Assembly: GCA_963708905.1 (NCBI GenBank)
Contig: CAVPUV010000040.1
Location: 1-64,000, forward strand
Source of the DNA: SHZL01 sp963708905
GTDB taxonomy: Bacteria; Pseudomonadota; Gammaproteobacteria; Xanthomonadales; SZUA-36
Direction of reading: 5' to 3'
DNA: 64,000 nucleotides
The notes under the pieces are model-generated. The model was not told where the DNA came from. It was given only the letters and a program-made list of their open reading frames with translations, and did not search any database. This document shows, piece by piece, positions 35,742 to 44,402 of this stretch; the first letter of the stretch is position 1, and each line of letters starts with the position of its first letter. A program made the position numbers and the translations under genes.

Positions 35742-37171
35742 ACGCCCGCGGCTTGCATCTGCAACCCATGGGACGCATCCGCCGGGTGCACCTGGTCGGC
35801 ATCGGCGGCGCGGGCATGAGCGGCATCGCTGAAGTGCTGGTCAACCTGGGGTTTGAAGTCAGCGGCTCGGACCTGGCGGCGAGCAGCACCACGCGCCATT
35901 TGCTGAAACTGGGCGCGCGCATTTTTTCGGACCACGATGCGGCCAACATCAAAGGCGCCGACGTACTGGTGGTGTCGAGCGCGATCAGTGCCGCCAATGC
36001 GGAAGTCACTGCCGCCCGGCAGCAGCGCATACCCGTCGTGCCGCGAGCCGAAATGCTGGCCGAGCTGATGCGTTTTCGCCGCGGCATCGCCGTGGCCGGT
36101 ACCCATGGCAAAACCACGACCACCAGTCTTACTGCCAGTCTGCTGGCGGAAGCCGGCCTGGACCCCACCTTCGTCATCGGTGGATTGCTCAATGCCTGGG
36201 GCAGTCACGCCCGCCTGGGGGCCGGCGAGTACCTGGTCGCCGAAGCCGACGAGAGCGATGGCTCCTTCCTGCTGCTGCAGCCCGTGGTGGCGCTGGTGAC
36301 CAACATAGACCGGGACCACCTGGTCAATTATGGCGGCAGTTTCGACAACCTGAAAAAAGCTTTCCTCGAATTTCTCCATCATCTGCCGTTTTACGGCGCC
36401 GCCGTGTTGTGCGTGGACGATGTGCACACGGCAGGGATGATTCCGGCGGTGACGCGCGCCGTGGTCACTTATGGATTATCCGCCAACGCGGATGTCAGGG
36501 GCTCGGACGTGCAGCAGCAGGGCCGCATGATGCAGTTCAATCTGCATCTGCCCGGCGACCCGAAGTGCCATCGCGTCAGCCTGAACCTGCCCGGTGAGCA
36601 CAATGTGCGCAACGCCCTTGGCGCCATTGCGGTCGCCTGGGAACTGGGTGTCGACGTGGCCGCGGTTATCGGCAGCTTGTCACGCTTCCAGGGGATCGGC
36701 CGGCGTTTTGCCGAGGTCGGCAATTTTACCCTGGCAGGCGGCGAGGTCATGGTCATCGAAGACTATGGCCACCATCCATCAGAGCTGCAGGCAACCCTGA
36801 GCGCCGCTCACGGCGGCTGGCCGCAGAAACGCATTGTCGCCGTGTTTCAGCCGCACCGCTTCAGCCGCACTCGCGACCTGTTCGATGATTTTGTGCGGGT
36901 GCTTTCGCAGGCGGACCTGGTGGTGCTGACCGATGTCTACGCGGCAGGCGAGTCGCCCATCGATGGGATTGACAGCCGCGCCCTGTGCCAGTCGATTCGC
37001 GCCCGCGGCAAAGTCGATCCTGTGCTGATTCCGGATGTGGCGGACATCGCCGGGGAACTGCCTTCGATGTTGCTGGATGGCGACCTGGTGTTATTGCTGG
37101 GAGCGGGCAATATCGGCCAGGTAGCCGAACAAATCCGCACCCGGGGATTTGCCCGGGAGGAGGCGGCATGA
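35738..37171 (+). CDS. murC: UDP-MurNAc L-alanine ligase MurC
   Basis: A 477-residue Mur ligase adding L-Ala. VHLVGIGGAGMSGIAEVL opens the UDP-MurNAc domain, VAGTHGKTTTTS is the P-loop, EADESDGSFL and NIDRDHL follow, and EDYGHHPSE lies in the C-terminal part. GTG start. ddlB follows directly; murB, which often sits between murC and ddlB, is not here. Confidence 0.97.
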   Translation: MNARGLHLQPMGRIRRVHLVGIGGAGMSGIAEVLVNLGFEVSGSDLAASSTTRHLLKLGARIFSDHDAANIKGADVLVVSSAISAANAEVTAARQQRIPVVPRAEMLAELMRFRRGIAVAGTHGKTTTTSLTASLLAEAGLDPTFVIGGLLNAWGSHARLGAGEYLVAEADESDGSFLLLQPVVALVTNIDRDHLVNYGGSFDNLKKAFLEFLHHLPFYGAAVLCVDDVHTAGMIPAVTRAVVTYGLSANADVRGSDVQQQGRMMQFNLHLPGDPKCHRVSLNLPGEHNVRNALGAIAVAWELGVDVAAVIGSLSRFQGIGRRFAEVGNFTLAGGEVMVIEDYGHHPSELQATLSAAHGGWPQKRIVAVFQPHRFSRTRDLFDDFVRVLSQADLVVLTDVYAAGESPIDGIDSRALCQSIRARGKVDPVLIPDVADIAGELPSMLLDGDLVLLLGAGNIGQVAEQIRTRGFAREEAA

Positions 37172-38109
37172 GCTCCGTGCCAGGCCTGAAGATCACCGAT
37201 CCCGCGGCCTTCGGCCAGGTGGGCCTGGTCATTGGCGGCGCCAGCGCCGAACGGGAAGTTTCACTCAATGGAGGCCGGTCCGTGGCCGCGGCGCTGGCGC
37301 GCCAGGGCATAAGCCACCAGGTATATGACGGGCCGATGGCCCTGTTCAAGGGCATCCAGCAGGGGCGTGTCGACCGCGTTTTCAACCTGTTGCACGGACC
37401 GGGCGGGGAAGATGGATCGCTACAGGGCGCGTTGCAGTTGATGGGTGTCCCTTATACCGGGGCCGACCTGGCTTCTTCCGCCCTGACGATGGACAAGGTG
37501 CGGTGCAAATGGGTGTGGGAACGCAACGCCATTCCCACACCGCCCTTCCTGCATTTCGCCCGGCATGAAAACGACTTCCACAAGGCGCTGGACGCATTCG
37601 GCTTGCCGCTGTTTGTCAAACCCGCCGGCCTGGGTTCCAGCATCGGCATTTCGAAAGTCAAATCCGCCGATGACCTGGCGGACGCCGTCGCGCTGGCGCG
37701 CAGCCACGGGTCCGTGATCATCATCGAAAAGGAAATTCGCGGCGGAGAATATTTTGCCGGCGTGCTGGAACGTCTCACGCTGCCGCTGATTCGCATCGTC
37801 ACGCCGCGGGAATTCTACGACTACACCGCCAAGTACGAGTCGAACGAAACGCAGTACTACTGCCCCTGCGGACTGCCGGCGGAGGCGGAACGGTCGCTGC
37901 AGGCCCAGGCCTTGCACGCGTTTGATCTGCTGGGTGCTTCGGGTTGGGGGCGGGTGGATTTTCTGCTGGACGCCGGTGGACAGCCCTGGTTTCTGGAAGT
38001 CAACACCACTCCGGGCATGACCGATCACAGCCTGGTGCCGCAGGCGGCGGCGCAACTTGGCATCGGTTTTGATGAACTCGTCTGGCGCATCCTGGAGACC
38101 AGTCTGTGA
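37168..38109 (+). CDS. ddlB: D-alanine-D-alanine ligase B
   Basis: A 313-residue ATP-grasp ligase. GGASAEREVSLNGGRS binds the first D-Ala region, HGPGGEDGSLQGALQ and PLFVKPAGLGSSIGISKV bind ATP, and GWGRVDFLLD with FLEVNTTPGMTDHSLVP completes the active site. It supplies the dipeptide used by MurF. ATG overlapping murC; ends in GTGA with ftsQ. Confidence 0.96.
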   Translation: MSSVPGLKITDPAAFGQVGLVIGGASAEREVSLNGGRSVAAALARQGISHQVYDGPMALFKGIQQGRVDRVFNLLHGPGGEDGSLQGALQLMGVPYTGADLASSALTMDKVRCKWVWERNAIPTPPFLHFARHENDFHKALDAFGLPLFVKPAGLGSSIGISKVKSADDLADAVALARSHGSVIIIEKEIRGGEYFAGVLERLTLPLIRIVTPREFYDYTAKYESNETQYYCPCGLPAEAERSLQAQALHAFDLLGASGWGRVDFLLDAGGQPWFLEVNTTPGMTDHSLVPQAAAQLGIGFDELVWRILETSL

Positions 38110-38882
38110 ATGCGCATCGTGCATCGAGATGTGCCAGCCGCTACCCGGCCAATCGTGGCTTCAGCAGCGGCATGCTCACGGTGTTGATGTTGTTCCTGAT
38201 TTCCGTCGCCGGCGTGGTGTGGGTCAGTATGGGTATCGTCGCCAAAGAGCGCTGGCCCATTCGCTGGCTGGAACTCAATGGTCCCTTTGGCCGGGTCAGC
38301 GCCGAGCAACTCCGGAGCAGTCTGGTGCCGTTGGTACATTGCAGTTTTTTCACTGCTGATTTGCAGAAATTGCATGACACGGTGACGCGCAATGCCTGGG
38401 TTGCCGCGGTCAGCGTGCAAAAGAACTGGCCGGACACGGTGACGATCACCATCGAAGAGCACGTACCGGTGGCTCACTGGAACAGCGGTCATCTGATCTC
38501 AAGCAGCGGACAGGTGTTTGCCGCGGCCGAAGCAGACGAAATCCAGGGGTTGCCGTGGCTGTATGGCCCGGATGAGCAACTCGACCAGGTGCTGGAGCAT
38601 TGGTCGCGCTTCGACTTGATGCTGGATCCGGCGGCGCTGGAGATCGAGCAGCTGACGCTGGACCCGAGAGGGGCCTGGTCGGCGCAATTGAATAAAGGCA
38701 CGCGCTTGTCTTTGGGCCGGGAAGACGCCAACGGGCGCCTGCAGCGCCTGATGGACAGTTGGGAAACCCTGCTGCTCGAGCATGAGCTGTTACCGGTGGC
38801 GGTTGATCTGAGATACGCCAACGGATTCGCCGTCCAGTGGCCGAAAGGCGCTGCGGACCTTGTCGGGATTGCCGCGAAATGA
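38106..38882 (+). CDS. ftsQ: Cell division protein FtsQ
   Basis: A 258-residue bitopic protein: basic cytoplasmic tail, one membrane helix at about residues 24-42 (LTVLMLFLISVAGVVWVSMG), a POTRA domain starting near residue 52 (LRSSLVPLVHCSFFTADL), and a beta domain (WVAAVSVQKNWPDTVTITIEEH). It anchors FtsB and FtsL. GTG start. The region is less conserved than its neighbours, but position and topology are decisive. Confidence 0.93.
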   Translation: MNAHRASRCASRYPANRGFSSGMLTVLMLFLISVAGVVWVSMGIVAKERWPIRWLELNGPFGRVSAEQLRSSLVPLVHCSFFTADLQKLHDTVTRNAWVAAVSVQKNWPDTVTITIEEHVPVAHWNSGHLISSSGQVFAAAEADEIQGLPWLYGPDEQLDQVLEHWSRFDLMLDPAALEIEQLTLDPRGAWSAQLNKGTRLSLGREDANGRLQRLMDSWETLLLEHELLPVAVDLRYANGFAVQWPKGAADLVGIAAK

Positions 38883-40111
38883 TGCCACGAAAAGCAGAAA
38901 AATCATTGGTCGTCGGCCTCGATGTCGGCACTTCCAAGATCGTTGCCATCGTCGGTGAGATCCAGGCGGATGGATCGGTTGAGGTGATCGGCCTGGGCTC
39001 GCATCCCTCACGTGGCCTGAAACGCGGCGTGATCGTCGATATGGCGTCGACGGAGCAGGCCATTCAGCGCGCGGTGGAAGAAGCGGAACTGATGGCCGGC
39101 TGTGAAATACACTCTGTATTTGCCGGTATTTCCGGCAACCACATCGGCAGCCTGAACTCCGACGGCACGGTAGCGATCAAGGACAAGGAAGTGTCCGAAG
39201 GCGATGTCGAGCGTGTACTGGATGCGGCGCGGGCCGTGCCGGTGGCCGCGGACCAGAAAATACTCCATGTGCTGCCGCAGGAATACGTCATCGATAACCA
39301 GGATGGCATACGCCAGCCCATCGGTATGGCCGGCGTGCGGCTGGAAGCACATGTTCATGTCGTTACCGCGGCGCTCAGCGCCACGCAGAACATCGGCAAA
39401 TGCGTCGCCCGCTGCGGTCTGGTGATCGACGAACTGATCATGCAGCCGCTGGCGGCCAGCTATTCGGTCATAACCGAAGACGAAAAAAATCTCGGCGTCT
39501 GCCTGGTCGATATCGGCGCCGGCACTACCGACATAGCGGTATTCACTGACGGCGCCATACGCCATACCGCCTGCATTCCCATCGCCGGCGACCAGGTCAC
39601 CAATGACATCGCGGTGGCCCTGCGTACGCCAACGCAGCACGCTGAAGACATCAAGATCAAGTATGCCTGCGCACTGGAGCAACTGGCGCGCAACGATGAA
39701 ACCATCCAGGTGCCCAGCGTCGGTGACCGGACTTCACGCCGGCTGGCGCGGCAAACACTGGCCCAGGTGGTCGAGGCGCGTTATCGCGAATTGTTTTCGC
39801 TGGTACTGGCCGAGTTACGGCGCAGCGGTCTGGAAAACATGGTGGCGGCCGGCCTGGTCATGACCGGAGGCGCTTCCCGCATCGAAGGGGCGGAAGAACT
39901 GGCCGAGGAAATTTTCCACATGCCGGTGCGATTGGCCACTCCGAGTGGAGTGACGGGGCTTGCGGACGTGGTCTGCAATGCGATACACGCCACGGGCGTG
40001 GGTTTATTGCTGTATGGCAGTCAGGCCGACAGTAACCGTTCGCTGTTGAAGGCCGGTGGCGGAGATACTTTTTTTGACCGCGTGCGCAGCTGGTTCCGCG
40101 GCGAATTTTGA
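38879..40111 (+). CDS. ftsA: Cell division protein FtsA
   Basis: A 410-residue actin-like ATPase tethering FtsZ to the membrane. VVGLDVGTSKIVAIVGE is the phosphate-1 motif, VDIGAGTTDIAVF phosphate-2, and GLVMTGGASRIEG the adenosine motif. The C-terminal amphipathic membrane-targeting helix is visible as FFDRVRSWFRGEF. Two in-frame ATGs (38879, 38882) are possible; the first overlaps ftsQ by 4 bp. Confidence 0.97.
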   Translation: MMPRKAEKSLVVGLDVGTSKIVAIVGEIQADGSVEVIGLGSHPSRGLKRGVIVDMASTEQAIQRAVEEAELMAGCEIHSVFAGISGNHIGSLNSDGTVAIKDKEVSEGDVERVLDAARAVPVAADQKILHVLPQEYVIDNQDGIRQPIGMAGVRLEAHVHVVTAALSATQNIGKCVARCGLVIDELIMQPLAASYSVITEDEKNLGVCLVDIGAGTTDIAVFTDGAIRHTACIPIAGDQVTNDIAVALRTPTQHAEDIKIKYACALEQLARNDETIQVPSVGDRTSRRLARQTLAQVVEARYRELFSLVLAELRRSGLENMVAAGLVMTGGASRIEGAEELAEEIFHMPVRLATPSGVTGLADVVCNAIHATGVGLLLYGSQADSNRSLLKAGGGDTFFDRVRSWFRGEF

Positions 40112-40251
40112 TTTGGATATGATTTGGATATAAATGGACTTGTCACGAGCAGCAAAGAAGCAAGGACAGAAACCGTACCCAACGGTCAGTAAAAAAATTG
40201 CTGTAGTGCATCGCGTGACAGGAATAATCGGCGAGCGAGAGGAGAAACTTC

Positions 40252-41427
40252 ATGTTTGAGTTAGTGGAAAACTATACACCCAACGCCATGATCAAGGTCA
40301 TCGGTGTCGGCGGCGGCGGCGGCAATGCCATCGCGCAGATGATCGAAGCGAAAATAGAGGGTGTGGAATTCATCGCGGCGAACACGGATGCCCAGGCATT
40401 ACGGCAGTTCAAGGGCAAGACCATCCTGCAGATCGGTTCCAGCGTGACCAAGGGACTGGGCGCCGGAGCGAACCCGGAAGTGGGCCGGCAGGCGGCGCTG
40501 GAGGACCGCGACCGGATCATGGAAATGCTGGCGGGTGCGGACATGGTGTTTATCACCGCCGGCATGGGAGGCGGTACCGGCACCGGCGCCGCACCGGTGA
40601 TTGCACAGGCGGCCAAGGAGATGGGTATTCTGACCGTCGCCGTGGTGACCAAGCCATTTCATTTCGAAGCCCGGCGCCGCATGGCGATTGCGGAGAAGGG
40701 TATCGAAGAACTCTCCAGCCACGTCGACTCCCTGATCACCATCCCCAATTCGAAGCTGGCCGCCGTGTTGGGCGGGGAAACTTTGCTGTTGAACGCTTTC
40801 AGGGCGGCCAATGAAGTCCTGCAGGGCGCAGTGCAGGGCATCGCGGAATTGATCACGCGGCCCGGCCTGATCAACGTGGATTTCGCTGATGTACGTACCG
40901 TCATGTCCGAGATGGGCATGGCCATGATGGGTTCGGGGCAGTCATCCGGTGATGATCGTGCCATCATGGCGGCACAGGCCGCCACCGGCAGCCCGCTGCT
41001 GGAGGACATCAACCTGTCCGGCGCCTGCGGCATCCTGGTCAATATCACGGCCGGGCCGAGCCTGACGATGAAAGAGTTCGAAGAGGTGGGCAGCACGGTT
41101 TCCGACCTGGCTTCCGAAGATGCCACGGTGGTCATTGGAACGGTGATCGATCCGGACATGGGTGACGATCTGCGCGTGACCGTGGTGGCCACCGGCCTGG
41201 GTGAATCAAGGCGCGTCAGCGCTGCCCGCAAAAACCCCGTGCGCCTGGTCGCCAATGGCACCACCGGCAGGGCGGAAATGGAATTGCCGAACTATGCGGA
41301 TCTCGAAATGATGCCGACAGACCGGGACCGGCGCCTGGCGCAGGCCGAAAACAAGGACCTGTTCTCACGCCAGCGCGATATCGACTATCTGGACATTCCA
41401 TCGTTCCTGCGCAACCAGGCGGATTAG
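40252..41427 (+). CDS. ftsZ: Cell division GTPase FtsZ
   Basis: A 391-residue tubulin homologue. GTP-binding motif GGGTGTG at residues 106-112, T7-loop region NVDFADVRTVM, and the conserved C-terminal peptide YLDIPSFLRNQAD that binds FtsA and ZipA. The 140-bp gap after ftsA contains a short tandem repeat of GATTTGGATAT and a good Shine-Dalgarno site (GAGAGGAG). A weak -35/-10 pair (TTGCTG, AATAAT, 19-bp spacer) near 40198-40228 may give ftsZ extra transcription. Confidence 0.98.
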   Translation: MFELVENYTPNAMIKVIGVGGGGGNAIAQMIEAKIEGVEFIAANTDAQALRQFKGKTILQIGSSVTKGLGAGANPEVGRQAALEDRDRIMEMLAGADMVFITAGMGGGTGTGAAPVIAQAAKEMGILTVAVVTKPFHFEARRRMAIAEKGIEELSSHVDSLITIPNSKLAAVLGGETLLLNAFRAANEVLQGAVQGIAELITRPGLINVDFADVRTVMSEMGMAMMGSGQSSGDDRAIMAAQAATGSPLLEDINLSGACGILVNITAGPSLTMKEFEEVGSTVSDLASEDATVVIGTVIDPDMGDDLRVTVVATGLGESRRVSAARKNPVRLVANGTTGRAEMELPNYADLEMMPTDRDRRLAQAENKDLFSRQRDIDYLDIPSFLRNQAD

Positions 41428-41451
41428 GATGGTCACTTGAGGTTTTTGTAG

Positions 41452-41512
41452 AAACGCGGGAATCGGCTGCTCCCCGCTCGCCACCCTGGCGGCCGGTTTC
41501 CGCGTGTTTTTT
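41452..41512 (+). terminator. Likely terminator after ftsZ
   Basis: The arms ACGCGGGAA and TTTCCGCGT enclose a GC-rich loop with its own internal pairing, and GTTTTTTCG follows. The position, 25 bp after ftsZ and ahead of the separate lpxC promoter, suits a cluster terminator. Confidence 0.5.
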
Positions 41513-41593
41513 CGCTTGTAACAGAATCGTTAACTGCTTGTTAACATGTTGTTAAAAAACAACAATCAAGGTTAAAACTCCCAGTTTATGGTT

Positions 41594-41621
41594 TGACGAG
41601 GATCGGCGCTGTGCTAGTATG
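41594..41621 (+). promoter_or_regulatory. Promoter of lpxC
   Basis: TTGACG at 41594-41599, a 16-bp spacer and TAGTAT at 41616-41621, with a TG one base ahead of the -10 box (extended -10). It would start transcription about 27 bp before the lpxC ATG. The AT-rich GTTAAC-rich stretch at 41525-41575 lies just upstream. Confidence 0.6.
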
Positions 41622-41655
41622 CCGCTGGTTTTGCGGGTTTCGGGGAGTCCCGATA

Positions 41656-42567
41656 ATGATAAAACAACGTACCCTCAGGAACGTCATCCGCGCCACGGGC
41701 GTCGGTATTCACAGTGGTCAGAAAGTGTTTATGACCCTGCGGCCGGCGGCAGTGAATTGCGGTATTGTTTTCCGCCGCGTCGACCTCGATCCCGCCGTGG
41801 AGATTCCCGCGTTCGCTACCCAGGTGGGCGATACCAGCATGAGCACGACGCTGGAACGCGATGGGGCCAGGGTGGCCACCGTGGAACACCTGATGTCGGC
41901 ATTCGCCGGCCTGGGAATCGACAACGCCTACGTCGACCTCAGTAATGCAGAGGTTCCGATCATGGACGGCAGCGCCGGGCCATTTGTTTTCCTCATCCAG
42001 TCGGCCGGCATCGAGGAACAATCCGCCGCCAAACGTTTTATCAGAATCCTGCAGGCAGTCGAAGTGTGTAAGGACGACAAATGGGCGCGGCTGGATCCCC
42101 ACCCCGGCTTTCGCGTCTCGTTCAAAATCGATTTCAATCATCCGGTCTTCAAATCCCACCAGTCATTCGCCAGTGTCGATATCTCGACTACCTCCTACGT
42201 GAAAGAGGTTGCGCGGGCAAGGACATTTGGCTTCATGCGCGATATCGAAATGCTGCGTGAACGCAATCTGGTGCTGGGTGGAAGCATGGATAACGCCATC
42301 GTGCTGGATAACTACCGCATACTGAATGAAGATGGCTTGCGTTACGAAGATGAATTCGTCAAGCATAAAGTGCTCGACGTGATTGGCGATCTGTACCTGT
42401 TGGGCCATGGTTTGATTGGTGCTTTTTCCGGTTACAAGTCCGGGCACGAGTTGAACAATCTGTTGTTACGCGAATTGCTGCAGCATCCTGCCCGTTGGGA
42501 AGAGGTTACTTTCGCTGACAGCGATGTCGTGCCGGTGTCTTATACACACCCGGCTGCAGCCTATTAA
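41656..42567 (+). CDS. lpxC: UDP-3-O-acyl-N-acetylglucosamine deacetylase LpxC
   Basis: A 303-residue zinc deacetylase, the committed step of lipid A synthesis. MIKQRTLRNVIRATGVGIHSG starts the fold; the zinc ligands are His78 in VEHLMSAF and the His/Asp pair in KHKVLDVIGDLYLLG; GHELNNLLLREL carries the catalytic His. The start at 41656 gives the standard N-terminus. A five-hairpin repeat begins 12 bp after its stop. Confidence 0.96.
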   Translation: MIKQRTLRNVIRATGVGIHSGQKVFMTLRPAAVNCGIVFRRVDLDPAVEIPAFATQVGDTSMSTTLERDGARVATVEHLMSAFAGLGIDNAYVDLSNAEVPIMDGSAGPFVFLIQSAGIEEQSAAKRFIRILQAVEVCKDDKWARLDPHPGFRVSFKIDFNHPVFKSHQSFASVDISTTSYVKEVARARTFGFMRDIEMLRERNLVLGGSMDNAIVLDNYRILNEDGLRYEDEFVKHKVLDVIGDLYLLGHGLIGAFSGYKSGHELNNLLLRELLQHPARWEEVTFADSDVVPVSYTHPAAAY

Positions 42568-42578
42568 CCTCGCTGATC

Positions 42579-42734
42579 AGTGCGCATCCGGAGAAGGATG
42601 CACGCTAACGCGGCACATGGAGGTGCCGCCATTTTCAATGACGTAAGTCATTGAAAATGAGAGCGAAGCAAAACCACGTTTTTGCTTCGCGATTCCATAA
42701 CGGGCTGGGATGCCCGTTTATGGACAGACACTAA
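42579..42734 (+). repeat. Five-hairpin intergenic element, copy 1
   Basis: About 155 bp made of five hairpins in series: GCATCC/GGATGC, GCGGCAC/GTGCCGC, CATTTTCAATGAC/GTCATTGAAAATG, GCGAAGCAAAA/TTTTGCTTCGC and CCATAACGGGC/GCCCGTTTATGG. The ends are AGTG and CACT. It fills the gap between lpxC and the convergent dciA. Confidence 0.9.
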
Positions 42735-42749
42735 TCGCTACCATAGGCT

Positions 42750-43181
42750 TCAGTTCCTGGAGTTGTCGCCAGGGTTCCGGGGCATTCGGGACATGAGGCT
42801 GAAAGCAAGTTCCGCCGCCGGCGACAGTTGGCGCCTGACCGGGTTTGCAAGCGGCTCGCGGGTCAAGGGAGCAACGCGGATATCGACATGGCGCAGGTAG
42901 GCGTAGCCCGAGGCCTGCAGGAAGTGCAGGATCTGTTCGGTGTGCATGCGCAGGCGGGTTGCCCAGGAGGCGGCAGACGCCAGCAGAACCAGCCGGTCCT
43001 GCCGCAGCGCGGCCACCTGGAATTGGGCGGCCAATTCCGGCCCCAGCTGGCCGGCCAGCAAGGATTCCACGCGAGACAGGGACCTGGCGTGACGAACGAG
43101 TACGGCAAGCGTGTTGTCCGCGCCGGCGATGACTTCGCCCACGCTGGCAGCGGTATCCGCAGTTGGAGGAGAACGAACCAT
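42750..43181 (-). CDS. dciA: DciA-like replicative helicase loader (DUF721)
   Basis: A 143-residue protein. DUF721 features appear in SVGEVIAGADNTLAVLVRHA and VAALRQDRLVLLASAASWATRLRMH, the KH-like DciA fold. DciA loads DnaB in bacteria lacking DnaC. The position between lpxC and secA, on the opposite strand, is typical for Gammaproteobacteria. ATG at 43181 is chosen; TTG at 43199 would extend it into the divergent neighbour. Only 2 bp separate its ATG from that of the M23 gene. Confidence 0.82.
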   Translation of the reverse strand: MVRSPPTADTAASVGEVIAGADNTLAVLVRHARSLSRVESLLAGQLGPELAAQFQVAALRQDRLVLLASAASWATRLRMHTEQILHFLQASGYAYLRHVDIRVAPLTREPLANPVRRQLSPAAELAFSLMSRMPRNPGDNSRN

Positions 43182-43183
43182 AC

Positions 43184-44113
43184 ATGAAGCGTACTTCAAG
43201 CCAGGCCCTGATGGCCAGTTGCAAATACATTGAAACCATGATGGCCACGTTCGGCAATCACCCCCTGTGGGCGGCCCCGGCCCTCTTGCTGGCCTTGATC
43301 CTGTGTTTTTTCCTGGGCCGCGAATCGGTTTCCGTACCGGAGAATTTCGCCATCGCGCTCGCCGGACTGCGGCTGGATATCCTGCTGCAACAACACGAAA
43401 TCAGCCGGTTGTCACAGATAAACAGCGGTAATATCAATGCATTGGCGGCCCGTCTGGCCGAACTGCAGGCGGCTTCCACGCGCATCGATGCCTTGGGCGA
43501 ACGGCTGGTGCAGATGGGCCAGCTCAGTCTGGATGAATTTGACTTCACCCAGGTAGCCGCGGTCGGCGGCCCCGCCGATCCTGAAGCACTGGTGGCGGTC
43601 GATGAAGATGAATTGCGTACATCCCTGGATGCCCTGGGAGAAAAACTCCACTGGCAGGCATCGCAGCTCGATGCGCTGCAGTTCCTGATGGTGAACCGTG
43701 AAGTGGAAAGCGACCTGACGCCAGCCGGCTGGCCGCTGCGCAAGGGCTGGATTTCATCCCGCTACGGTGAACGCAATGATCCGTTCACGGGCAAGCGTGC
43801 GCGGCATCAGGGCGTCGATTTCGTCGGCAAGCGTGGCAGCGATGTGCTCAGCGTGGCCAGCGGCGTGGTGGTGTGGGCAGCCAATCTCTCCGGCTACGGC
43901 AGGACCGTCGAAATTGACCATGGCAACGGCTACCTGACGCGTTACGCCCACAACGACAGCCTGGAAGTAGTTCCGGGAACCCAGGTGACAGCCGGTCAGG
44001 TGATTGCCAAACTGGGTAGTACGGGCCGTACCTCAACGCCACATGTGCATTTCGAAGTGCTGCAGAACGGCGTCAACATCAATCCGGCAAAATTTGTCGA
44101 AACGCTGCGCTGA
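43184..44113 (+). CDS. M23 family peptidoglycan endopeptidase
   Basis: A 309-residue protein. It has one membrane helix at about residues 27-48 (LWAAPALLLALILCFFLG), a coiled-coil periplasmic region with LAARLAELQAASTRIDAL, and a C-terminal LytM/M23 zinc peptidase domain (RHQGVDFVGKRG with the HxxxD ligands, and HVHFEVLQNG with HxH). It cuts peptide crosslinks or, if degenerate elsewhere, acts as an activator; the visible zinc ligands are intact. ATG 43184 follows GGAGGA at a good distance. Upstream neighbour of secA, as in pseudomonads and related groups. Confidence 0.88.
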   Translation: MKRTSSQALMASCKYIETMMATFGNHPLWAAPALLLALILCFFLGRESVSVPENFAIALAGLRLDILLQQHEISRLSQINSGNINALAARLAELQAASTRIDALGERLVQMGQLSLDEFDFTQVAAVGGPADPEALVAVDEDELRTSLDALGEKLHWQASQLDALQFLMVNREVESDLTPAGWPLRKGWISSRYGERNDPFTGKRARHQGVDFVGKRGSDVLSVASGVVVWAANLSGYGRTVEIDHGNGYLTRYAHNDSLEVVPGTQVTAGQVIAKLGSTGRTSTPHVHFEVLQNGVNINPAKFVETLR

Positions 44114-44223
44114 CCGTCTGCCGGGCCTGTTTTCCGCCGCCTGGCTTGCGTATCCGGAGAATGACCCCACATGGGGCTAGAGTCTGCCCGACTCGTGGTT
44201 ACGGCAGTCTTACTCTTTTAATT

Positions 44224-44380
44224 AGTGCGCATCCGGAAAAGGATGCACGCTAACGCGGCACATGGAAGTGCCGCCATTTTCAATGATGTAAGTCATTGAA
44301 AATGCGAGCGAAGCAAAACCACGCTTTTGCTTCGCGATTCCATAAACGGGCTGGGATGCCCGTTTATGGACAGACACTAA
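44224..44380 (+). repeat. Five-hairpin intergenic element, copy 2
   Basis: Same five hairpins as copy 1. Here the last stem is perfect (CCATAAACGGGC/GCCCGTTTATGG, 12 bp) and the third stem has a C-to-T change that leaves a G-U pair. AATT lies on both sides. It is in the M23-secA gap, 20 bp before the secA start codon, so it could affect secA expression. Confidence 0.9.
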
Positions 44381-44402
44381 TTAATTCCGGTACCGAACTC
44401 TG

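Noticed and set aside
44150..44223. secM-like leader before secA
   Set aside because: No open frame with the arrest motif of SecM is present; the gap is filled by a five-hairpin repeat.
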